Assembly: GCA_910588125.1 (NCBI GenBank)
Contig: CAJUPI010000017.1
Location: 1-49,816, forward strand
DNA length: 49,816 nucleotides
Origin: an uncultured Lachnospiraceae bacterium
Lineage (GTDB): Bacteria; Bacillota; Clostridia; Lachnospirales; Lachnospiraceae
Direction: 5' to 3'
Below are positions 8,524-16,735 of the stretch, in pieces (within the stretch, counting starts at the first letter, position 1; each line of letters starts with the position of its first letter). Under the pieces are notes generated by a model. That model saw nothing but the letters and a program-made list of their open reading frames with translations, made no database searches and was not told the origin of the DNA. The position numbers were made by a program, and so were the translations under genes.

Positions 8524-10479
8524 ATGCTGTATCAGATCAACGACGGAACGGTGTCCCTGGGCGGATATCCGATTTTGTCGCATATTTATTTTGAGATTAA
8601 GGGAAACGAAAAAATTGCAGTTGTAGGGAGGAATGGAGCAGGTAAGACTACGTTTCTTCGTCTGATTGCCGGGGAACTGGAGCTGGATCGGGAGGATCGC
8701 CGAAATGGTCCGGGAATTGAGCAGTCCCGCCGCCTTACAATAGGCATGCTGAAGCAACAGGCTTTTTCAGACAGCGGCAAAACCGTGGAAGAAGAGCTTT
8801 TGGAGCATTGTCCGGGCGGAGCGGGATATGAGCGGGAACGTTTTGAGTATGAACGGGAATACGATATTCTTTTTACCAGGTTTGGATTTTGCAAGAGGGA
8901 TAAGAAAAGGCCGTTGGCAGAGTTTTCAGGAGGTGAACAGACGCGAATTGCCCTGATTCGCTTGTTGCTGCAAAAGCCGGATATTTTATTGCTGGACGAG
9001 CCTACCAATCATCTGGACATGGAGACGGTCCAGTGGCTGGAGGAGTACTTAAGGCAGTATGAGCATGCAGTGGTGATGGTTTCCCATGATCGGTTTTTCC
9101 TGGATCAGGTGGCAGATGTGGTCTGTGAGCTGGAGCGAGGGGCAATGGTTCGCTATCCAGGAAATTATACACAGTATCGGGAACAAAAAAGAAAGAATGC
9201 CCGTTTACGACAAAAAGCCTGGGAGCGGCAGCAGCAGGAAATTGCCCGCCTGGAAGAGGTAATCGAGCGTTTTAAACATAAGCCGTCGAAGGCCGCTTTT
9301 GCACGGGCAAAAAGAAAACAGCTGGGGCGAATGGAAAGGCTTGAGCCGCCGGTTATCAATGAAGTACATTTGTTTACCGGGGAGATCCATCCGCTTATTT
9401 CTGGCGGAAAATGGGTGATGGAGGCGGAGCATTTAAAGCTGGGATATGACCGGCCGCTTCTGGAGCTGTCGCTGCGGATCCGGCGGGGACAGAAAATAGG
9501 GCTTTTAGGGCCGAACGGTGCAGGAAAAAGCACTTTTTTAAAGACGGTGGCCGGGCTTTTGCCGCCGCTTGGCGGAAAATGGAATTTGGGAAATCATGTG
9601 ACGATCGGCTATTTTGATCAGCATTCCTCGCAGATCCAGTCAGAGAAAAGTGTGCTGGAGCATTTTCAGGACTGCTTTCCGGTATTGACTGAGAAGGAAG
9701 CCCGATCGATACTGGGCGCCTATCTCTTCCGGGGCAAAGAGGCTTCCCGGCGGGTCCGGGATTTGTCCGGCGGAGAAAAAGCCCGGCTGGTGCTGGCAGA
9801 GATTTTACAGAGCCGCCCCAATTTCCTGATATTGGATGAGCCTACCAATCATATGGATATTCCGGCGAAGGAGACGCTGGAATCCGCATTTCGCGCCTAC
9901 AAGGGAACGATTCTCTTTGTGTCCCACGATCGCTATTTTATCCGGCAGGTGGCGGAGTCCATATTGATTTTTGAGGAAGGGCGGGCGTTTTTTTATCCTT
10001 TTGGCTATGAGCATTATCGGGAGAGGCGCCGCCGGGAGAGTCAGGGGCCTGGCCTGGCCGCGTGTGTGCGGGCGGAGGATCAGGCATTGATTGAATCGCT
10101 ACGTGCCGTTCCCCGAAAAGAGCATCATTTTTTGGGAGAGATTCCGACAGAAAAAGCTTATGAAGACTGGCGCCTGCAGCCGGGAAGAGAACGGATGGAG
10201 GCAGCCAAGGAAGAATATGAAAGGAAGCAGGCCATAGCAGAAAGGCAGTTGAGAAAATGGCAGGAAAGCCGGGAGTACTGGGAACTGGCGGAAGGATGTG
10301 ATGACCGGCAAAGTGCAGATATCACAGAGATAAATGAGGAACAAAGCCAGATAAACAGAGACAGGCAGGAGTATGAACGGTTGCAGGCAGAGGCACAAAA
10401 GGCATGGGAGAAGTGGCATGAGAGCTGCCTGGAATGGGGAGCTGCCTGGGAAGAACTCTCGTTTTCGGGAGAGAGTTAA
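8524..10479 (+). CDS. ABC-F family ATPase (ribosome-associated type)
   Basis: 651 residues with two ABC domains and no membrane part. Domain 1 has Walker A GRNGAGKTT (35-43), signature FSGGEQTR (near 134) and LLDEPTNHLD. Domain 2 has GPNGAGKST (near 329), LSGGEKAR (near 413) and LILDEPTNHMD. A basic helical linker joins them, and the C-terminal ~110 residues look like a coiled coil. ABC-F proteins bind the ribosomal E site; some protect against antibiotics, others tune translation. Resistance cannot be told from housekeeping function by eye. The ATG at 8524 follows AAGGAGATA; a longer in-frame start lies inside the MBOAT gene and has no ribosome site. Confidence 0.92.
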   Translation: MLYQINDGTVSLGGYPILSHIYFEIKGNEKIAVVGRNGAGKTTFLRLIAGELELDREDRRNGPGIEQSRRLTIGMLKQQAFSDSGKTVEEELLEHCPGGAGYERERFEYEREYDILFTRFGFCKRDKKRPLAEFSGGEQTRIALIRLLLQKPDILLLDEPTNHLDMETVQWLEEYLRQYEHAVVMVSHDRFFLDQVADVVCELERGAMVRYPGNYTQYREQKRKNARLRQKAWERQQQEIARLEEVIERFKHKPSKAAFARAKRKQLGRMERLEPPVINEVHLFTGEIHPLISGGKWVMEAEHLKLGYDRPLLELSLRIRRGQKIGLLGPNGAGKSTFLKTVAGLLPPLGGKWNLGNHVTIGYFDQHSSQIQSEKSVLEHFQDCFPVLTEKEARSILGAYLFRGKEASRRVRDLSGGEKARLVLAEILQSRPNFLILDEPTNHMDIPAKETLESAFRAYKGTILFVSHDRYFIRQVAESILIFEEGRAFFYPFGYEHYRERRRRESQGPGLAACVRAEDQALIESLRAVPRKEHHFLGEIPTEKAYEDWRLQPGRERMEAAKEEYERKQAIAERQLRKWQESREYWELAEGCDDRQSADITEINEEQSQINRDRQEYERLQAEAQKAWEKWHESCLEWGAAWEELSFSGES

Positions 10480-10525
10480 AAGGCAGAAGAAGAAATCAGG
10501 GAATGCGCTTGGAGAGAAAAAACAG

Positions 10526-10554
10526 TTGAAAATTAAATGTCTATGTGGTATTAT
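10526..10554 (+). promoter_or_regulatory. Sigma-A promoter of the peptide-transporter leader
   Basis: TTGAAA (10526-10531), 17-nt spacer, TATTAT (10549-10554). Transcription would begin near 10561. Confidence 0.75.
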
Positions 10555-10560
10555 TTGAAC

Positions 10561-10632
10561 ATTAAGGTAAAGTTCCGACATACATGCGCAGGCGCGAAGG
10601 TGCAACCCAAGGTGGAATTGCACCATTTTTTA
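10561..10632 (+). promoter_or_regulatory. Attenuator-like leader upstream of the substrate-binding protein
   Basis: A leader of about 70 nt ends in an intrinsic terminator: GGTGCAA (10599-10605) pairs with TTGCACC (10618-10624), then ATTTTTTAT. An earlier segment AGTTCC (10571-10576) can pair with GGAATT (10614-10619), which overlaps the terminator arm. The leader therefore has two exclusive folds, as expected of an attenuator or small riboswitch. I do not recognise a known aptamer class. It could also be a simple short RNA terminator. Confidence 0.5.
10598..10632 (+). terminator. Intrinsic terminator within the leader
   Basis: A 7-bp stem GGTGCAA/TTGCACC followed by six T residues. It lies between the promoter at 10526 and the coding start at 10757. 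Confidence 0.7.
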
Positions 10633-10756
10633 TCATTTCCGGTACAGGTATCTTTTATTCTAGAGGAGAGGAACGCACTTTTTTATAGAAAAAGGTATTA
10701 TAGAGCAGTCCGGTGTATTGGCAGGTATGACGGATAGAATGAGGAGGATGGAAATT

Positions 10757-12445
10757 ATGAAAAAGAAATTGAGTCTGGTGCTTGCTACAGCAATGACTCT
10801 GGGTTTGGTGCTGTCTGGCTGCGGAGGCGGGAATACTTCCGGCGGCGGAGGGGAAGCTGGCACGGAGCCTGTTCCGGGAGCAGGTGCAGAGACTACAGAG
10901 GCGGCAGCAGCCGGGGATCCGGCGGTGGACACCACAGGATTTATGATGGATGTGCTGAATGCGGACATTCAGACAGCGGATGTGCAGAAAACCTCAAAGG
11001 ATTATACAATGCCCCAGAATATCTATGATCGTCTGCTGGATATCGAAGTAGATGATGCCGGCGTCTCTAAGATTGTTCCCAGCCTGGCAGAGGACTGGGA
11101 CATTTCCGGAGACGGGCTGGAATATACCTTCCATCTGCGCCAGGGTGTGAAGTTCCACAATGGCAATGACTTTACAGCGGAGGATGTAGTCTATACCTTT
11201 AATCGCCTGCTGACAGTGGAAAACGGTGTGAATACAGAGCTTCTGGATCAGGTAAAGGGGGCGGCTGAGCTGATCGAGGGCAGCGCCGATACCTTAGAGG
11301 GTGTGGAACAGATCGATGATTATACGATCAAGATTACTTTGAAGGAGCCGTTTGCGGCATTTTTGTCCTGCCTGACAGCTCCGGGGCTTTCGATTTATGA
11401 CAGCGAAGCTACGGAGGCCGCTGGAGATCAGTTTGGTATGGATCCGGCTGTCACCATAGGTACGGGACCATTCCGGTTTGCAGGCTGGACTTTTAACGAT
11501 CAGCTGGTATTGGTGAAAAATGAGGATTACTGGAGAGGTGCCCCCAAGCTTCCTGGAGTGGTGATTAAGATCATTCCGGATACGGAAACTCAGACGATGA
11601 TGTTTGAGAGCGGGGAGCTGGATCTGCTGGATCTGGACTTTGTGACAGATGCGACAGAGCGATTTTTGGAGACCTATCCCGATCAGATTGTCCAGGGACC
11701 CCGGGTAGGCATCACTTACTTTACCATGAACTTTAATATTGAGCCTTTCCAGGATGTAAAGGTGCGCCGTGCTGTGCAGATGGCTATTGACCGGCAGGCG
11801 ATTCTGGATGCCCTGTACGGCGGACGCGGACAGGTGGAGCATGGCATCTATCCCTATGGTCTGATCGGCTTTAATGAGGGACAGACCAAGATCAGCTATG
11901 ACCCGGAGGGGGCAAAGGCCCTGTTGGCAGAGGCTGGCTACGGGGATGGTTTTACCATGGAGCTGGCGGCCGATGCCTCAGCTTCGGATACAGTGACTAT
12001 GGCACTGGAGATCATCAAGGAGCAACTGGCGGCTGTGGGGATTCAGGCTGAGATTAAGAATTATGACGAATCCACCTGGCTGGAGACCAGGAAGGCCGGC
12101 GAGCTGGGATCCTTTATGTCTACCTGGACGGCGGACTTCAACGATCCGGAGAACTTTATTTACACTTTCTTTGGCAATGAGGAGAAGACCAGGATCCGCT
12201 CGATCAATTATCCCGATGCCGCAGTGATGGCCCGTGTCAGCGGAGCAAGAGGAATTGTCAATGAGGATGAGAGGCTGGCAGAGTATCAGGCCCTGGAAGA
12301 GAAACTGATCCATGAGGATGCGGCCTGGGTGCCGATGTATTCCCGGATGCATCTGTGGGCAGTGAGCAAGCGGGTGCATAACTTCAAGCCGGTTTGGAGC
12401 GGCGTGGGTGACCGGATGTATTATGGAGTTTCTTTGAGCGAGTAG
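10757..12445 (+). CDS. Peptide/nickel-type ABC transporter substrate-binding lipoprotein
   Basis: 562-residue extracellular solute-binding protein of family 5 (OppA/DppA type). It has a lipoprotein signal with lipobox LSGC (Cys22), then a Gly/Ala/Glu-rich tether. The family-5 fold shows in WDISGDGLEYTFHLRQGVKFHNG and DFTAEDVVYTFNRL near the N-terminus and in the mid-domain region GTGPFRF. It captures peptide-like or similar solutes outside the cell for the permease and ATPase genes downstream. The ATG at 10757 sits nine bases after GGAGG (10743-10747). The exact ligand cannot be read. Confidence 0.93.
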   Translation: MKKKLSLVLATAMTLGLVLSGCGGGNTSGGGGEAGTEPVPGAGAETTEAAAAGDPAVDTTGFMMDVLNADIQTADVQKTSKDYTMPQNIYDRLLDIEVDDAGVSKIVPSLAEDWDISGDGLEYTFHLRQGVKFHNGNDFTAEDVVYTFNRLLTVENGVNTELLDQVKGAAELIEGSADTLEGVEQIDDYTIKITLKEPFAAFLSCLTAPGLSIYDSEATEAAGDQFGMDPAVTIGTGPFRFAGWTFNDQLVLVKNEDYWRGAPKLPGVVIKIIPDTETQTMMFESGELDLLDLDFVTDATERFLETYPDQIVQGPRVGITYFTMNFNIEPFQDVKVRRAVQMAIDRQAILDALYGGRGQVEHGIYPYGLIGFNEGQTKISYDPEGAKALLAEAGYGDGFTMELAADASASDTVTMALEIIKEQLAAVGIQAEIKNYDESTWLETRKAGELGSFMSTWTADFNDPENFIYTFFGNEEKTRIRSINYPDAAVMARVSGARGIVNEDERLAEYQALEEKLIHEDAAWVPMYSRMHLWAVSKRVHNFKPVWSGVGDRMYYGVSLSE

Positions 12446-12585
12446 GGAATGTCTGCGTTACTGTTTGCCGGTTTCTCAGTGAACGGTAATCTGTCTGCGA
12501 ATCGTCTGTCCAGACCGTCCGAAGGCTGGTTTGTGCAGGCAGTGCAGGGGGCAGAGACAGGTTCGGAATCATGTAGTCATGAGGA

Positions 12586-12632
12586 AAGAATGCCGCAGAA
12601 TGGAGAAATCGATTTTGCGGCATTCTTCATTT
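12586..12632 (+). terminator. Terminator-like hairpin between binding-protein and permease genes
   Basis: A perfect 12-bp stem, AAGAATGCCGCA (12586-12597) with TGCGGCATTCTT (12616-12627), followed by CATTTT. The permease and ATPase genes downstream have no other obvious promoter, so it may act as a partial terminator or 3'-end stabiliser that gives more binding protein than permease. Confidence 0.75.
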
Positions 12633-12639
12633 TAATAGG

Positions 12640-12690
12640 AAAGTGTGTCCGATAGAACAAAACCTCTCCAGGGACGCACACTTTTTCATT
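12640..12690 (+). repeat. Dispersed intergenic repeat, copy B (terminator-like hairpin)
   Basis: AAGTGTG.TCC (12641-12650) pairs with GGACGCACACTT (12672-12683), followed by a run of T. It matches copy A at 2928-2974 over AAAGTGYGTCC and TAGAACAAAA. It lies directly upstream of the permease gene. Confidence 0.55.
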
Positions 12691-12713
12691 TCAGGCAGAA
12701 GGGGGGAAGACAG

Positions 12714-13637
12714 GTGTTAAGCAGAGTACTAAAGCGTATTTTCATATCAATTCCCGTACTGATCGGTGTGGTGCTGGCGATCTTTGTCATGCTGAGGATT
12801 GTACCGGGGGATCCGGTGACCACGATGATGGGGGAGCATGTAAATCCGGCAGTTATTGAGAAGATCAGCCATGAGATGGGATTGGATCAGCCGTTGATCG
12901 TTCAGTTTTTCCGATATGTGGCGAATGCCTTACGTGGAGATTTTGGCACATCTTACCGGCTGAACCGGAATGTAACCCAGATTATCCTGGATGCATTCCC
13001 GAATACGGTGAGATTGTCGCTGCTGGCGGCTGCAGTGGCATGGCTGATTGGGATTGTGGCCGGGATTGTGGCGGCGATTCAGCAGAATAAGCTTTTAGAT
13101 CGGCTATTTATGGGGAGTGCCCTGCTGGGAGTTTCCATGCCGGTATTTATGACGGCGCTGGTGCTCCAGTATGTATTTGCCTTTCGGCTGAAATGGTTTC
13201 CGGTATCGGGATTTGATTCGCTTCGGGCGATGATTTTGCCGGCGATTGCCTTAGGGTGGAATTCGGCGGGGAGTATTGCCCGGATGACCCGTTCCAATCT
13301 GGTGGAGGTCATGCAGAATGATTTTATCCGGACGGCCAGGGCCAAGGGATTGCGGGAAAACGGGGTGATCGTGGGCCATGCTTTGAAAAATGCTATGCTG
13401 CCGGTAGTTACGATGATGGCTCTGCAGCTTTCCAGCATGCTTTCCGGAGCCGTGCTGACAGAGAGCGTATTCGGCGTCCCGGGGATCGGACGGCTGGCAG
13501 TGAACGGAATTGAAACGCGGGATATGCCGCTTCTCCAGGGGACCGTGGTGTTTACCACAATTTTGATTATTTTGGGAAATTTGATTGCAGATTTGCTCTA
13601 TAATGTGCTGGATCCCAGGATTCGGGAGGGTGCATAA
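12714..13637 (+). CDS. dppB: ABC transporter permease, DppB/OppB type
   Basis: 307 residues with about six membrane helices, the usual length for OppB/DppB. Family marks include an N-terminal ISIPVLIGV segment, VPGDP, the EAA loop region (RTARAKGLRENGVIVGHALKNAMLPV) and ESVFGVPGIGRL. It forms half of the membrane channel with the next gene. I chose the GTG at 12714 after the purine-rich AAGGGGGGAAGA site; the longer frame starting at 12645 runs through the upstream hairpin repeat. Confidence 0.92.
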   Translation: MLSRVLKRIFISIPVLIGVVLAIFVMLRIVPGDPVTTMMGEHVNPAVIEKISHEMGLDQPLIVQFFRYVANALRGDFGTSYRLNRNVTQIILDAFPNTVRLSLLAAAVAWLIGIVAGIVAAIQQNKLLDRLFMGSALLGVSMPVFMTALVLQYVFAFRLKWFPVSGFDSLRAMILPAIALGWNSAGSIARMTRSNLVEVMQNDFIRTARAKGLRENGVIVGHALKNAMLPVVTMMALQLSSMLSGAVLTESVFGVPGIGRLAVNGIETRDMPLLQGTVVFTTILIILGNLIADLLYNVLDPRIREGA

Positions 13638-13696
13638 AAATATGGCAGCTGCAAGAGGCAATAGCTGGCAGGTGAAAAGCCGGGAGGATGGATGGG

Positions 13697-14674
13697 ATGA
13701 CAAATGACAGAGAACGGCCGACAGAGGTGGGCCGGGAGGAGAAAGAAGGGATGGCGGCCGTGAGAGCCGTCAGAAAGGCCGAATTTTGTATGCCAAAGCC
13801 GGAGGAGCCAGGTGCACAGCTGGGAGAATCTGATACCTGGGCAGACAAGCTGCAAACGTTGGTGCGGCAGAATAAAATAGCGGCGATCTCAGCAGTGGTA
13901 ATTGTGCTGATGATCCTGGCGGCAGTGTTCGCACCATTAGTGGCTCCCTATGATCATCTGGCACAGAGCCTGACCGACCGGTTGCAGGATCCCAGTGCGG
14001 CCCATTGGCTGGGGACGGATGAACTGGGACGCGATGTGTTGAGTAGGATTATTTTCGGTGCACGGATTTCGCTGACTGTCGGGCTGGTCCCGACCTTGAT
14101 TTCCATGGCAATTGGTACAATACTGGGGCTGTGTGCCGGATTTTACGGCGGGAAGACCGACTTTATCATTATGCGTTTGGCGGATGTGATGCTGGCTTTT
14201 CCCTCCCTGCTGCTGGCGATGGTGGTTATGTATACGATGGGCGGCGGGCTAATCAATATTTTTATTGCCTTGAGTCTGGTGAACTGGGCGGGGACGGCCC
14301 GGATTGTGCGTTCACAGACCCTATCCTTGAAGGAAAAGGAGTTTGTGGAGGCGGCGCGCTCGATCGGAGTGAAAAAATGGACGATCATGTTCCGTCATAT
14401 TTTGCCAAACTGCCTGCCTTCGCTGATTGTCCTGTTTACCTTAAATATTCCGTCGGCGATATTATCGGAGGCGTCGTTAAGCTTTTTAGGAATCGGGGCG
14501 CAGCCCCCTTCAGCGAGCTGGGGACTGATGGTGGTCCGCGGTAAAAAGTATTTGTTTTCAGAACCCTGGCTTTCTATTGCGCCCAGCGTGGCGATCATGA
14601 TTGTGGTATTGGCATTTAATTTTTTGGGGGATGGCCTGCGCGATGTGCTGGATCCCTATCTGAAGGAGCAGTAA
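13697..14674 (+). CDS. dppC: ABC transporter permease, DppC/OppC type
   Basis: 325 residues. A polar N-terminal extension of about 60 residues precedes the typical first helix (VVIVLMILAAVFAPLVAPYD). Then come LGTDELGRDVLSRIIFGARISL and the EAA loop VEAARSIGVKKWTIMFRHILPN, both diagnostic of OppC/DppC. It pairs with the DppB-type permease. The ATG at 13697 has GGGAGG nine bases upstream; the in-frame ATG at 13688 is too close to that site. Confidence 0.92.
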   Translation: MTNDRERPTEVGREEKEGMAAVRAVRKAEFCMPKPEEPGAQLGESDTWADKLQTLVRQNKIAAISAVVIVLMILAAVFAPLVAPYDHLAQSLTDRLQDPSAAHWLGTDELGRDVLSRIIFGARISLTVGLVPTLISMAIGTILGLCAGFYGGKTDFIIMRLADVMLAFPSLLLAMVVMYTMGGGLINIFIALSLVNWAGTARIVRSQTLSLKEKEFVEAARSIGVKKWTIMFRHILPNCLPSLIVLFTLNIPSAILSEASLSFLGIGAQPPSASWGLMVVRGKKYLFSEPWLSIAPSVAIMIVVLAFNFLGDGLRDVLDPYLKEQ

Positions 14675-14687
14675 AGGAGGAGAACCG

Positions 14688-15692
14688 ATGAGTGAAGCAA
14701 TGGTATTGGATATCAGGAATCTGCGGTCCCACTTCTTTACAGCCAAGGGTGAGGTGCCGGCGGTGGACGGAGTCAGCATCCAGGTGCCGCCGGGGAAGAT
14801 TGTCGGCATTGTGGGGGAATCCGGCTGTGGCAAAAGCATGACGGCAATGTCGGTTATGGGGCTTTTACGCTATCCGGGCCGGGTAGTAGGGGGAAACATT
14901 ATTCTGAACGGCCGGGATATTACTCATTTGACGCGAAAGGAGCTTTCTCAGGTACGCGGCAATGAGATTTCGATGATATTTCAGGAGCCGATGACATCTT
15001 TAAATCCGGTTTATCCGGTGGGAAAGCAGGTGCGGGAGGCAATTCTTCTGCACCAGAAGGTGACTAAGGACGAAGCAAAAGAACGCGTACTGGATATTTT
15101 CCGTGCGGTGGGGATTCCGGAGCCGGAGAAGCGCTATTACAGTTATCCGCACCAACTGTCCGGCGGGCTGCGCCAGCGGGTGATGATAGGTATGGCGATG
15201 GTCTGCCGGCCCAAGGTGATGATCGCGGACGAGCCGACTACGGCGCTGGATGTGACGATTGAGGCGCAGATTCTGCGGCTGATGAAAAAGCTGTGTGAGG
15301 AGCAAGGAACGTCGATTATTCTTATCACACATAACATGGGGGTAGTGGCGGAGGTTTGCGACTATGTCTATGTGATGTATGCAGGCAAGGTCATGGAGCA
15401 GGCGGAGACGTTTGCCCTGTTTGAGCGGCCCAGCCATCCCTATACGAAAGGATTGTTGCGATCGATTCCGAAGCTGGACGAGAAAGCGGAGAGGCTTTAC
15501 ACTATCGAGGGTGTGGTGCCCAATCTTTTGCATTTGCCAAAGGGCTGCAGCTTTTGCACCCGCTGCGATCAGGCGCAGGAGAAGTGCTTTGCAAAAAAGC
15601 CTTGTCTGTATGAGGCGGCGAGTGGCCATGAGGCAGACAGCCATGGGGTGAGATGTTTCCAGTATGAAAGCGGAGGACAGTTGGATGAGTAG
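14688..15692 (+). CDS. dppD: ABC transporter ATPase, DppD/OppD type
   Basis: 334 residues. Walker A GESGCGKS (43-50), Q-loop FQEPMTSLNP, signature LSGGLRQRV, Walker B VMIADEPTTALDV and switch His in ITHNMG. The C-terminal region has the cysteine-rich tail usual for this subfamily (GCSFCTRC..AQEKC). It powers uptake through the two permeases, with its DppF-type partner. AAAGGAGG precedes the start, and its last bases overlap the next gene. Confidence 0.94.
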   Translation: MSEAMVLDIRNLRSHFFTAKGEVPAVDGVSIQVPPGKIVGIVGESGCGKSMTAMSVMGLLRYPGRVVGGNIILNGRDITHLTRKELSQVRGNEISMIFQEPMTSLNPVYPVGKQVREAILLHQKVTKDEAKERVLDIFRAVGIPEPEKRYYSYPHQLSGGLRQRVMIGMAMVCRPKVMIADEPTTALDVTIEAQILRLMKKLCEEQGTSIILITHNMGVVAEVCDYVYVMYAGKVMEQAETFALFERPSHPYTKGLLRSIPKLDEKAERLYTIEGVVPNLLHLPKGCSFCTRCDQAQEKCFAKKPCLYEAASGHEADSHGVRCFQYESGGQLDE

Positions 15693-16668
15693 CAACAGCG
15701 GAGAGAAGCGAGTGCTTTTGGAGGCCAGGAATCTGATAAAGGAATTTCCGGTTGGCGGCAGCAGGAGGAATCCTCAGGTGGTACATGCAGTGACGGATGT
15801 CAATCTGAAGATTTATGAGGGAGAGACGTTAGCCTTAGTAGGGGAATCCGGTTGTGGAAAAAGCACTCTGGGACGGGTGCTGATTCGGCTGCTGGCGGCG
15901 ACGGCTGGCGAGATTTTCTATCAGGGACAGGAAATCGTGGGGATGGGCGAGACGGAGTTTTCCGCGATCCGCCGGGAGATGCAGATCATTTTCCAGGATC
16001 CTTATGCGTCGCTGAACCCACGGATGAGCGTGGGACAGATCATCGGCGAGCCGCTTTTGACTTATGGTATGAAAGATAAGAAGGAACGAGAAGCACGGGT
16101 GCGGGAGCTGATGCAGGAGGTGGGGATTGCCCAGGAATTTTACAACCGTTATCCGCATCAGTTTTCCGGTGGCCAGCGGCAGCGGATCGGGATAGCCCGG
16201 GCGATTGCGCTGAATCCACGGCTGATTATTTGTGATGAACCGGTGTCGGCATTGGATGTGTCGATCCAGTCACAGGTGCTAAACCTTTTAAAGGACCTGC
16301 AGGAAAGGTATCGCCTGACGTATCTCTTTATCTCCCACGATCTGAGCGTGGTGAAATTCATTGCCGATCGGGTATGCGTAATGTTCTTGGGAAATATATG
16401 TGAGATTGGGAGCACCGAGGAGCTGTATGAGCGGCCGCTGCATCCTTATACCCGCTTTTTGCTGAATGCGATTCCGAAAGCGGATCCGCGGCTGCGCAAT
16501 CAGGAGAAGGAATTGCTGTCCGGGGAGATACCCTCACCGGTGAATCCGCCTTCCGGTTGCCGTTTTCACACCCGATGTCCATACGCAAAGGATATTTGCC
16601 GCCAGAAGGTGCCAAATTGTCGGGAAGTGGCAGGACGGCAGGTATTTTGCCATTTTCCGTTGGGATAA
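15685..16668 (+). CDS. dppF: ABC transporter ATPase, DppF/OppF type
   Basis: 327 residues. Walker A GESGCGKS, FQDPYASLNPRM, signature FSGGQRQRIGIARA, Walker B LIICDEPVSALDVS, and the C-terminal tail GCRFHTRCPYAKDIC. It is the second ATPase of the five-gene importer. The ATG at 15685 overlaps the previous stop and has GGAGG eight bases upstream. Confidence 0.94.
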   Translation: MSSNSGEKRVLLEARNLIKEFPVGGSRRNPQVVHAVTDVNLKIYEGETLALVGESGCGKSTLGRVLIRLLAATAGEIFYQGQEIVGMGETEFSAIRREMQIIFQDPYASLNPRMSVGQIIGEPLLTYGMKDKKEREARVRELMQEVGIAQEFYNRYPHQFSGGQRQRIGIARAIALNPRLIICDEPVSALDVSIQSQVLNLLKDLQERYRLTYLFISHDLSVVKFIADRVCVMFLGNICEIGSTEELYERPLHPYTRFLLNAIPKADPRLRNQEKELLSGEIPSPVNPPSGCRFHTRCPYAKDICRQKVPNCREVAGRQVFCHFPLG

Positions 16669-16735
16669 GAAAAATGATTGATATAACATGTGACAAAAGA
16701 GAATCTGTGAAGTGACAGAGAGGGCCGGAAAGAGG

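Noticed and set aside
8524..10479. Calling the ABC-F gene an antibiotic-resistance determinant
   Set aside because: Resistance and non-resistance ABC-F proteins cannot be told apart by motif reading alone.
12449..12655. 68-codon frame between binding-protein and permease genes
   Set aside because: It spans the terminator hairpin; it has no family pattern or ribosome site.
15000..15695. 231-codon minus-strand frame opposite the DppD-type gene
   Set aside because: Low-complexity His/Arg/Leu-rich shadow of a conserved ATPase gene.
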